Assembly: GCA_027924585.1 (NCBI GenBank)
Contig: BSBM01000763.1
Span: 1,195,001-1,259,000, forward strand
Direction: 5' to 3'
Source of the DNA: Larix kaempferi
Taxonomy: Eukaryota > Streptophyta > Pinopsida > Pinales > Pinaceae
Length of the DNA: 64,000 bases
The position numbers and the translations under genes are program-made. Shown one piece after another: positions 23,901 through 33,114 of the stretch. Below the pieces are notes generated by a model. The model had not been told where the DNA came from, did no database searches, and worked only from the letters and a program-made list of their open reading frames with translations. The first letter of the stretch is position 1; each line of letters opens with the position of its first letter.

Positions 23901-24950
23901 TATAAATCCATGCGCAATGCCTCAAATAAATACACATGACTTTGCATGGGTATCCATTGTGCTATGTATCTAGGTCTTGTGGTCTTAGGACCGTGGACAT
24001 GGTAATAGAGGAGACCTGCAACTCAATCCCTAAAGGAATCTTCTAACCATCTAGGGCTAAGAAGGTTTTCTCCACCAATAACAAGTTGTCTCCTAAGGTC
24101 TTGTATCCATGGAGCAATGCCTCTAAGCACCATGCATGGCTTCCTAGAGATATTCGTGTCACAATGTACATCCATGCCTTGGGGACTTGGGGCCTTGGAC
24201 ATGGTAGGGGGAGGAGACTTGAATCTTTGTCCCAAAAATAATCTTTTAGCCATCTAAGGCTAGGAATATTGCCTCCACCAACCACACATGACCTCTTGAG
24301 GTATCATTGGCCCATGATTGAGAATATTAATGATTTTAGGTGGTTTTGAGGAGAATGTATGTGTCTTACGGCTTTGGGAATGATTCTCTAGGAAATAATA
24401 CCACAGATGTTTCCCTAAAAATACCATCCTTGAGGCCTTGGACATGGTCAGTGGAGGAGACTTGAATCTCAAGCACTAAAGGAATCTTCTATCCATTTAG
24501 GGATAAGAATATTGCCTCCAGCAACCACATACAACCTTTTGAGGGTATCATTGTCTTATGATTGATTATGTCATTTCCATTATGTGGTTTTGAGTTGTAT
24601 CGACATATCTCAAGGACTTGCGAATGATGTTTCAGGGAAAATTACCATGCCTTTGGCCCTAAAGAAACCATTGAGGCATCTAGAGAAATGAACAATGCAT
24701 GAAGCACTATGCATGGCCTTGCATGGATATGTTTCCACTATATATCCATGTCTTGGGGCCTTAAACATGGTCAAGGAGGAGACATGAGCTTGTGCCCCTA
24801 AAGGAATCTTCTAGCCATACAAGGCTAAGAACATCACCTCAACAAACCATGCAGTGACCAAGCATGACCTCTTGAGGATTTCATTGTCCCGTGATTAAGA
24901 ATATTAATGACATTATGTGGGTTTGAGAAGTATGTAGGTTCCTTATGGAT
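20931..24950. repeat. Satellite of about 331 bp, roughly 12 units, inside the CACTA
   Basis: The anchor TTGGACATGGTCA-GGAGGA recurs near 21672, 22007, 22336, 22667, 22998, 23331, 23663 and 23993, a spacing of 329-335 bp. It then recurs at 24199, 24440 and 24760, where units are shortened to about 206-241 and 320 bp. Each unit also carries TTCTAGCCATCCAAGGCTAA, CACATGGCCTCCTGAGGGTA, ATCATTGGCCTATGATTGAG and ATGCCTTTGGCCCTAAAGAA. Copies are diverged, so the array is old. Small frames here are not genes. Confidence 0.92.
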
Positions 24951-25164
24951 CATATCCCATGTATAAGGTCCAATACCACAACATAATTAATCAAGTAAAG
25001 TGATCCTTTGGCCTACATGTGCCATATAGGAGGCATTACAAAGATTTGTCTGATGTGTATCATTATCAAGTTCTTTCTCATGTTTTTGGAACATAAACTA
25101 AGGTTGTATGCCCTAAAATATGCCTCTCCATGGCTAATGGTCCATGTAGAATTCCTTAAAATAT

Positions 25165-25545
25165 GCCTCTATCTCTCCCTCTCTATTTATCTTTCTCTCT
25201 CTTTCCCCTTCACCCCCTCTCTATTTCCACCTTTACTTAACTACCCCTCTTCTCTCTCTCTAACCCCCCTCTCTTTTTCCCTTTCTCTCTCCCTCTCCCC
25301 TCTCCCCCCTCTCTCTCTCTTCCCCCCTTTAATGAACTACCCTCTCTCTCTCCCCCATCCTCTCTCTAACTAACCTTGCCTCTCTCTCTCTCTCTCTCTA
25401 TGTCTTCCCTCTATACCCCCCTCTATCTCTTTCTATAAACCCCCATATCTCCCACACTTTCTAACTCTCCCCCCTCTCTCCCTCTCTCTCCATGCCCCCT
25501 CTCCCTCCCTCGTCCCTCCCTTTACCCCTCTCCCTCCATACCCCG
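25165..25545 (+). repeat. Polypyrimidine (CT-rich) tract of about 380 bp
   Basis: Almost uninterrupted C/T on the plus strand, made of CTCTCTC, CCCCTCTC and TTTCCC runs with rare single purines and short interruptions such as TAACTACC. The 121-aa frame at 25008-25373 (Leu/Ser/Pro-rich) is its translation and not a gene. Long homopurine-homopyrimidine DNA of this kind can form triplex structures, which is general knowledge and not shown here. Confidence 0.93.
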
Positions 25546-25559
25546 CACTCACATTATTT

Positions 25560-27370
25560 AGGGAAGTAATATTCACTAGTATTGAGGTGGTTGAACTTCT
25601 TTAGATCATTTTGATGTTTTTATAGCTATGTGGAGTGTGCCCTTGCCATCCTCCTCAATCATGTCTTGCATATTTTTTGTGCCTCAAAGACAAGTTTTCT
25701 TTGTTGTTTTGCTCATCTACCCTCTTATAGTGTTGCACCCCCTTGGAGTAAATCCAACTATTGAACTATCATCAAGAGTCTCTGGTGGGCATGACCCTTA
25801 AATACAACTAAGTTAGCCCAAAGACAACTTTCAATTATGGTGTGGAGAATGAGATTCATGCTTTATGTCCTTTGATGGTATAAACATTTATCTCAATTAG
25901 TTGAGTGCTTGAAACGAGATAGGACGCCCAACTGCTTCCACAGCCATCACTTGAAGGGACATCTGCTATACTAGATGTCACCCCTCATGTATTTGGTGAT
26001 CGTAAAAGGACGAGATGTACTTGGCCTTACGCCAACCCAACCTCAACCCCATTCAATGCAATCTTCCCACCCAAGCTCTTAGCATAACATATTTGCTTCC
26101 TAGATATTGATGCATATATCTCAAAACAAATGCTATAAATTAATTTGGATTTCAACATTATGGATTAAAAATTACTAAAATGTAATTAATATTTTACTTT
26201 CAAATTGATGCTTTGTCACTAAATGTTATCCTCATAAAATGGACTAATGGATTTTGTTGTAACATATCTAATTCTAGATCAATTTAACCAAGGGATATAA
26301 AAAAAGGAAAGTACTACAAAACAATCATGTTTTCTTTCAAGAGCATCACATAAAGAGTACATAAAATCACAACAATGGAATCAATAAAAAAATGAAATCA
26401 TATAGATAATGCTAGGAAAATCATACTTTTTCTTGAAAAACCTAAGTAACTCAATTAGAGAGAAGAACCTATGACAAATCCAACCTCAATATGGAATTCT
26501 CTCAAACAACTTCATATTTGAAGATGTCTCTAGACCAATCCAATATACCACAATAAAGAGCATGTGACGATACTAGATGTATGTAGGTGAACGAAAGGGT
26601 TTCAAGTTGGTGAAACTACAAATAGTGAGAATGAACCTACCTCATGCCTAAACCAAAACCTAAAATATCATATGACCAAAATGTTGCAACAATAAATTAA
26701 CCTCCACCTTTTTAAGCTGCAAGATGAAAGCACTTGTAAATTGTAATATTTTAAGTTTTTATAGTGACCTTCAATTATTGTTTTATTACTAAACTTAAAA
26801 TTGTTTTTTTATAATAATTTTATTTTTTTTATGTTAATTATCAAATTCATTCTTAATATTTATTTTATAACTTCTAAAGCTCTCTTCATTTTCAATATTT
26901 TTGTGTTTAAATATTTTATATTTTTTCACTAAGGATGATTTTTCTTAAGATGAATGGTGAATTCCATAAGATGTTGCCGGTATATTACATAATCCTTAAG
27001 GCTAAATGTATGGTGTAGAGGTGTTTGGGGATCGGTAAAATTTTTTAACATGGCTCAATATGAAATAGGGTCGACCGACTTTTTCAAAACCATTTTAATC
27101 CTGACCCAGTAAACGAGCGGGAAACCAGGAAGTGCAATAAAATTTGGGGGAAAACCATATTTTATTACTTTACCGTTCCCATAACAGGGCGGATTGGAAA
27201 AGGACCAATTTTTGTTTACATAAACCACACTTTCGTGGATCTGGGCTACTATCTAGAGATTCAATTTAACAGCAGATTTGTGGATCGATCTTTGCCATGG
27301 CCTGGAGATGCCATCGTGGTGCAGACCAAAGGAAGAATCAAGCTATCGTAAAACCCCCTGTTCTATCCTC
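25560..27370. other. CACTA interior without recognisable features
   Basis: About 1.8 kb of AT-rich DNA. A short frame starting ATGGCCTGGAGATGCCATCG at 27298 ends after 26 codons and could be a captured first exon, but nothing supports that beyond position. No transposase motif seen. Confidence 0.5.
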
Positions 27371-27890
27371 TAAGTAAGAACTCTGTTAAGTAAGAACTCT
27401 GTTCCATAGGTTTTTATTTTCTGGTGTTTTCTTCAATAGACAGAATAGTTTTTAGAAAGAGTGCTGAAACTCTATATTGGAGGGATGAAAATGTGTTCTA
27501 CTGCAATAATATGGTTTTTATTTTCTGGTGTTTTCTTCAATAGACAGAATAGTTTTTAGAAAGAGTGCTGAAACTCTATAATGGAGAGATGAAAATGTAA
27601 TGGAATAATATGGAGATTTTGGCTTCTTGTATAAATATATTTTTCATCTATCTAAACACTCTGTTCTTATAGTTTTTGTATATGGCCTTAATGGTATGAT
27701 TACTAAGTGAAACCCTTTCATTAAAAAAGTTATACCATTAATCTTTTTAGTCACATTATTATTGTAGATTTCAAAACGAAAGGGCATTGCATCTACAGGG
27801 GGGCTAGGGTAGCTAGAAAGACATTGATTTAGTCCCATTACTATTGTAGATTCCAAAATGAAAGGGCATTTGCTCTCTCTTCAGTGTCAT
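27371..27890. repeat. Cluster of short tandem duplications inside the CACTA
   Basis: Three duplications lie side by side. AAGTAAGAACTCTGTT occurs twice in 27372-27403. A 104-bp unit starts at 27409 and again at 27513 (GGTTTTTATTTTCTGGTGTT). An 82-bp unit carries ATTGTAGATT-CAAAA-GAAAGGGCAT at 27761 and 27843. Noncoding. Confidence 0.85.
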
Positions 27891-28116
27891 TCTAAGTTTT
27901 AGTGACATCTCTTGCTCTATGCAAGTGAATAAACTTTAAAATATGGAGAGTATTGCATAATGCACTATATCTTTGCATATGACTCATTAGACTTGAGATT
28001 TAAAGCTGTATTGGATTAAATTTTTCTTGAGTGACATCGGATGATCATGGCCCAGGTGATGCATTTGCTTTCAGATACCATAACCAATGTTGCCCGAAGC
28101 CTCACAAGGAAGAGTC

Positions 28117-28434
28117 CTAACCAATGTTTCCTGAAGAATCCTCCCTCCTGTGAGCTTCAGATTCCTTGTATTCCATGGCATTTGAAACTTCCTTGTATTG
28201 CATGGCTTTTGGAACTTGCAGCATCTGAGAATTCCAATATACAACATGGCTACCAGGAAACGACTGAAACTCTGGTACCGCATTCTCGCTGCCTTTAGAT
28301 GTGAGACATGACAAAATATTTGAATCCTGCGAAATATTTGAATAGGTTACAGCTCCAATTCGATTCAGCTGACTGTCTTCATCTACCTGATCATCATTGA
28401 AAAAACAAATACCACTGAGAAAGCTACCGTAAGA
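28117..28434 (-). pseudogene. Unrecognised coding fragment, possibly a captured exon
   Basis: The minus strand is open for about 105 codons, from an AG acceptor-like site at about 28435 (ATTAGTAG before TCTTACGG) to a stop at 28117. It reads SYGSFLSGICFFNDDQVDED near the start and later VVYWNSQMLQVPKAMQYKE, ending REDSSGNIG. The composition (Ser, Asn, Gln, Glu mixed with aromatic residues) is protein-like, unlike the AT-driven frames around it. I do not recognise the family. The position just before the bHLH and kinase fragments suggests a third captured gene, in the opposite direction. Confidence 0.4.
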
Positions 28435-29599
28435 CTACTAATTGCCTATAGCAAATTCTTTTAATTTCCATTTTTCCTAAACTGAGCATGGGCCGCCTAA
28501 AATGCCCATGGAAAAAAATCACCCGAAAAGGAATGAACGTATTTCTCAGAAAATAATGTCATTACCCTAGGTTTGTATGAAGAACGTTTCTTCAACTGAG
28601 TTGGAACATGACCAATCCCAAGGCTAAGGTCCAAATTTTGGTCACAACCTGTAGAAGCTGTAAGTATCCAGTAACTAAATCAGTGGTTTCCATGCAAGAA
28701 GTGGCGTCAAATGATGTACAAGGACGGAGTCTCTCAAGTCAAAGAAGTAAAATTAACTCAATAATTAAAACTAGTATAAGAAAATCCTTATTACTCTTTA
28801 ATCCATAGGTTTTTCTATATTTTTTTCATTTTGATGGTGGAAGTTCCACCTTTAGGGCGATTTTCTCGGGTGGGCAATTGCAAATGACTTTATGTCGAAG
28901 TAGTGACTAACACTCAGCGCAGAGAAACCAGTGAAGCAACCTACCGAGCTTGTTTTATATCTATAAATAAATATAATACATGCCCAAGTCATTCTATCAT
29001 CCATTGTATTAAGTGATATCCCTACTTCTACTTGGATACCAATCAGATGCTATATATGGCAACTGAGGTAAATTCTTCTGGTCATAATAATGTAAACTCG
29101 CAGATTCGATCCATATATTGTCTTCTTTTATTAGATCAATGGTTAATTCAGTTCATTTTGCCATGTTATACAAGAAAATTTCTGACTAGAATGGTATCTC
29201 ATAATAATGTGGACGAGAAAGTTTGATTGAATTAGTTCATTTTATAATGTTGTACAATCAGTATAGATTCATTTTCAATTAGGATCTGATGATTTTCAAA
29301 AAGTTGTTTCATCATTTTTGCACTGCTACAAAGGAGATATTCCCCAATATCTACCTAGTCTTTCAGAGTTTGTTGGACATCTTAAAACTCAATGAATCCT
29401 TCACTCAATGAATCTCAAAAGAAAGAATTTGACCTATCTAGTGTTTTCAGTAGATCTGGGCAGTTTAAAATGGATTTGTAAATCTCCGATTGAGGAATCA
29501 GATGATATTAGGCTGGGAGGTAACAATAGTGAGGCTACAAGTTTTAGAATAGTATTGATAAATTATGTTTGGCATTTTGTTTTCTTAATGTAAATGCAG
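28435..29599. other. CACTA interior between captured pieces
   Basis: About 1.15 kb. Short frames at 28608-28808 and 29408-29593 match nothing I know. It may hold intron or promoter DNA taken along with the bHLH gene, but nothing in the sequence shows this. Confidence 0.4.
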
Positions 29600-30918
29600 G
29601 GTTTGGTTCCATATCGGCAACAACGAGTTATCTTGAAATGGAAGGATCAGACATTTCAAGTAACGGTACTGATCCATTCCAAACCCCTTTTGGAATAATA
29701 AACCACGAAAACGTCTACAGGTGAGTAAAAACATTTAAACTAGGAGGTATTGGGAAGGTGGTTCAAGAAAACATTATAATTTTCTTTTTATTAAGTTCAA
29801 TGTCATGACAATGTGTGTTCAGGTTGGATGATTTAATGACGCGTTGTTCACTCAATCGGCTGAAAACATGGGGTTTCCTTTCCTGGAGAGATCGGGTTCA
29901 ACAATAAAAATGGATTCAATATTGGATTCAGAAGATGGATGCCGATTGGAATCTCATCCATGCAGTTCCGAACTGTCTTGTAGTTGGACTAGTCTTCCAG
30001 AAAGATATTTGCATCACTTTTCTCCAGAAGAAAATTTTACCCATGCCACATATAATGATACTTACAGCTTTTTCAAGAATGTACAAGACCCTAGTAGCAC
30101 TGGTCAAGCCCGGGAGCCTGCAAATGAGAAGTGCAATATCGCACTTAAAGATATTGCCAAGAGTTCCAAAAAAAAATCTTCCTCCCGCTTCTCTGAGGAA
30201 GGCCATGCAAGTCCTCCAAAGGTGTCTTGGGCTTCCAAAAACTTGATAGCAGAGCGCAAGTGAAGAATGAAAGTGAACCAGTTGCTCATGTCATTGCGGG
30301 CACTGGTTCCCAATATCAACAAGGTGACCCCAGTACTGTCGCTTAACAAACATTGATGTAATGCTAGTCATATCTCCAGAACATGTTTCTAACACTAACT
30401 CAGTATATTACATATGTAGATGGACAAGGCATCAATCATAGTTGATTCAATCGCTTACATTCAGAGCCTGCAAAAGAAAATCAAGGAGACGGAAGCCGAT
30501 GTATCTGCTTATGAAGCTACCACACTCAAATACAACAGTAGTACGAGCAGCAGGATAGAGTCAGCAGAGGTGGGTAATTATGATAAAAAACCTACAAAGT
30601 CCCAGGTTCAGCCGGGCTTTAAAATTCTGGAAGTAAGTCTCTATAGCTCTCCCTGTATTAAGTTATATGGTACAATTAGGTTTAATTAGTGACTTTGTTT
30701 CTTCTAAACTAGAAATTGATATAGTACCAAAAGTTTGTGCAATTTAGCTTGACGTGACCAAAGTAGAGGGGAAAACGTTTTTGATACGAATGTCTTGCAA
30801 GAAAGAAACAGGAGTAATAATGCAGCTAACGAGAGCACTTGACTCCCTTGAGATATAAATTATCAATGGTAGTCATATGAATTTAAATGGATGCATCCTC
30901 AACACTGTTTTGGCAGAG
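29600..30918 (+). pseudogene. bHLH transcription factor gene fragment captured in the CACTA
   Basis: Four exons with GT-AG borders can be read: 29600-29720, 29823-30323, 30420-30632 and 30748-30918. Exon 2 ends with ASKNLIAERK, a TGA stop (30261-30263), RMKVNQLLMSLRALVPNINK: the basic region, helix 1 and loop. Exon 3 opens with MDKASIIVDSIAYIQSLQKK, helix 2 and its coiled-coil tail. Exon 4 encodes an ACT-like C-terminal domain (LDVTKVEGKTFLIRMSCKKE, a TAA, then the [14 protein letters not shown] strand). This layout is that of plant bHLHs with a C-terminal ACT-like domain (bHLH35/FIT/DYT1-type groups). A frameshift near 29843 plus the two stops (one inside the DNA-binding basic region, where Arg is expected) make it a pseudogene. 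Kept introns mean it was copied from DNA and not from mRNA. Confidence 0.88.
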
Positions 30919-30973
30919 GTACACAATATTGCATTGTTTGCATTTCAAATACCTTTCATTCATTCAATTGTTG

Positions 30974-31680
30974 GCCAAGCCTAATAACATCCTTCTTGAC
31001 AAACATTTAAATCCAAAAATCGCTGATTTTGGGTTGGCCAAACTATATGAAGCTGAAAAAACTCACATCAGCACCAGAGTTGCATGAACAATGTAAGACA
31101 AATATATATCCCTTTCTATTCCTTACAGAGATTATATAGAGATTTTTTGTTTGGGCTATTTTACTGAATTTGATATGTTATTATGTTCCCATGTATACAA
31201 GGGCCTTTCTCACGATGTTAATACAATGTTTGGAGTCTGGACAGCATCAGATTTCAACCTGTTTTTCTCGTCATAGTTAATGTAGTAATTGAAATAGCAT
31301 AAGAAAAACAATATATGGCTAGTACAGTTCAATATACTTCATAATTCTTACAAGTTGATCAAACCTATCAATTAATTTGAAGTCATCTAATGCAAAAGCA
31401 TGACATTTTGACTTACCTAAGCATCAATATCAATTTCATGGAAGAATAACAAAAATTCAGGTGTAATTTTTAGTGGGTACCTGGCTCCAGAGTATGCTTT
31501 GCGTGGTCACCAGCTTACTGAGAAAGCGGATGTTTTCAGCTTTGCAGTAGTCGCTCTTGAAGTTGATAGCAATAGAACTCATGAAGACATGAGCTTTCCA
31601 GATGGCATGGTCTATCTTTTGGATTGGGTATCGAATTCTTCTGAAATCCCAAACATAATTGATTTGTTTATGTTTACTTT
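30974..31680 (+). pseudogene. LRR receptor-like kinase fragment captured in the CACTA
   Basis: Exon 30974-31092 reads [20 protein letters not shown] then [17 protein letters not shown], a TGA, T. These are the catalytic-loop end, the DFG motif and the activation loop of a plant receptor-like kinase. A GT donor at 31093 and AG acceptor at 31472-31473 rejoin the frame exactly as T-I-GYLAPEYALRGHQLTEKA, DVFSFAVVALE and onward to VYLLDW. The pattern [37 protein letters not shown] is typical of LRR-VIII-2 kinases; here the Gly of VAGT is a stop. Everything N-terminal of subdomain VIb (LRRs, membrane span, ATP site) is missing. It lies about 55 bp after the bHLH fragment in the same direction, so the two were joined within the transposon or captured in succession. 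Confidence 0.88.
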
Positions 31681-31937
31681 CTCACGGAAATATTTGAAAT
31701 TATTTTGTCATGTACCATGTAGAAATTAGTAATAATTGTCCTCGTGCGCTTATTTTCCTTCCCTGGTCAACTTTTCTATTTAGTTTTTTTAATTTGTGAG
31801 TGAAATCCTCACAAATTAGTTTTTTCCTCATAGTTAAGCTGTATGCTTGTATGCTTTTCCTTTTTTTTTTTTTTTTTGTGAACCTTGTTATAATCAACAA
31901 TTCTTAATTGAATACGTCAATTTAATCAACTTGTAAG

Positions 31938-32183
31938 ATGGATGCAAAGTGGTTAATCAGGGTGATATCTGGATGCGGCTCGGATAAATGCAAGAAACAA
32001 CAACAGAATCCACACCAGCGGCAGTCGAGCTCCATGGCGAAACGAGTAGAACGTAAGGTGCCTCAGGCAGTTTCTGGTTCCTCTTCTAATTTGCAATCGG
32101 CAGCAGCAAAGCCGGAAGATAATACTTTTCAACGTTGCATTCATGCCGGAGATGAAAATCAGGATGTAGATTTGGCGGCATAA
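31938..32183 (+). pseudogene. Unrecognised coding fragment downstream of the kinase piece
   Basis: An 81-codon open frame reading MDAKWLIRVISGCGSDKCKK at the start and DENQDVDLAA at the end, Gln/Ser/Lys-rich in the middle. It follows an AG (TTGTAAG) that could be a splice acceptor and ends in a stop. GC content is higher than in the flanks, as in the other captured pieces. I do not recognise it; it may be the last exon of a further captured gene or a chance frame. Confidence 0.35.
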
Positions 32184-32692
32184 GTTTTCATAGATGGGGT
32201 CCACAGGGACTTGGAATTGCAAAGAACGCTGTCTAATGCTCGATCAATTATGACTACAACACTATTTTGTTTCTACAAAACTACAATGTTGTTCAGATGT
32301 AAAGTATTATATATTGAAACTAAAATGTTGTTCAGATGTAAAGTATTATATATTGAAATTTAGGCAACATTCAATCTGTAGTTCTTAATTATTTGTATCA
32401 TTAATGTAATTCTGTCAATAATATATTTGTTGTTTTTATATCTTTTAATTATTGAAAAAATCAATCATGTTGTTTATGTTGTTTTTAGTGTTTGTAGATG
32501 CAAGATACAATGTGTCTACATGAAAGAGATTAATTGAATCCTCTAAGAATTACCAGAGTTGTTAAAGTTCGCTGAGGCATGGAAAAAAGTCGAATTGAAG
32601 TTGTACTATCTCAAATTCCGTGTTGATTTGCTTTTATGATAAAACTGAAAACCATGTGTTAACTTGTATATATGTCACTTGAATCATATGTG
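32184..32692. other. CACTA interior between captured fragments and right subterminal region
   Basis: About 500 bp, AT-rich. It holds a short tandem duplication (TGTTGTTCAGATGTAAAGTATTATATATTGAAA twice near 32287 and 32327, period about 40 bp). No coding potential. Confidence 0.6.
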
Positions 32693-32763
32693 TGGTGCAA
32701 AAAAATATAAATCACATATTATATAATTTATATATAATATGTGATTTATATTTTTTTGCACCA
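32693..32763. repeat. Near-perfect palindrome, 31-bp arms, in the right subterminal region
   Basis: The left arm 32693-32723 begins TGGTGCAAAAAAATATAAAT and the right arm 32733-32763 is its exact reverse complement. Two more base pairs extend into the 9-bp spacer. As single strand it would fold into a long hairpin. Its outer ends carry the TGGTGC/GCACCA subterminal motif. Confidence 0.95.
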
Positions 32764-33070
32764 TTTATTAATTTATGGTGCTTTGCACCACTTGTTATTT
32801 TATGGTGCTTTGCACCATATACAAGTTTGTGTATATTAAATAATAATAATTTTGGTGTTTTGCACCACAAAAATTTAATCCACCTAAGATTGGTTTTGGT
32901 GGTTTGCACCATACACCATGGAATGCCACATACTCATTTAACACCAAAAATAATTTTTTTACGAACACCACTTTTGCACCATAAATATTAGCACCACTTG
33001 CGTATCCCCACATTATCACTACTTTTGCACCACTATTTGAAAATTGAGGATTTCACAAATCTTTTACAAA
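32764..33070. repeat. Right subterminal repeats of the CACTA element
   Basis: Multiple copies of TTTGCACCA and TGGTGCTTTGCACCA in both orientations at 32760-32830, 32850-32910 and 32960-33035, mirroring the left subterminal region. Confidence 0.85.
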
Positions 33071-33114
33071 TAGTGGTGCTAATGTGAAGCTAAAATGCCC
33101 TTTTTCTTGTAGTG
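33071..33114 (-). repeat. Right terminal inverted repeat of the CACTA element
   Basis: On the minus strand: CACTACAAGAAAAAGGGCAT, TTTAGCTTCACATTAGCACC, ACTA. It matches the left end and has the canonical CACTA start. It is followed on the plus strand by TAA, the target duplication. Confidence 0.95.

Larger units (their letters stand above)
17961..33114. mobile_element. CACTA (En/Spm) DNA transposon, 15.2 kb, non-autonomous, carrying host gene fragments
   Basis: The left end reads CACAACAAGAAAATCCATCT. The right end, reverse-complemented, reads CACTACAAGAAAAAGGGCAT. Both continue into TTTTAGC and TTAGCACCACT. The element is flanked by TAA on both sides (17958-17960 and 33115-33117), the 3-bp target duplication expected for CACTA. 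Subterminal GCACCAC/GTGGTGC repeats are dense in the outer 200-400 bp at both ends. Inside are a satellite of about 331 bp, a polypyrimidine tract, a bHLH gene fragment, an LRR-kinase fragment and two unrecognised coding pieces. I see no TNP2-like transposase frame, so movement would have needed enzymes supplied elsewhere. Ends and duplication are directly visible; non-autonomy is inferred from the absence of a frame. Confidence 0.93.

Noticed and set aside
20931-24950. Regular repeats considered as a CRISPR array or gene family
   Set aside because: The units are contiguous with no unique spacers and no shared open frame; the period of about 331 bp is a satellite.
25008-25373. 121-codon Leu/Ser/Pro-rich frame that looks like a membrane protein
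   Set aside because: It is mostly the translation of the polypyrimidine tract.
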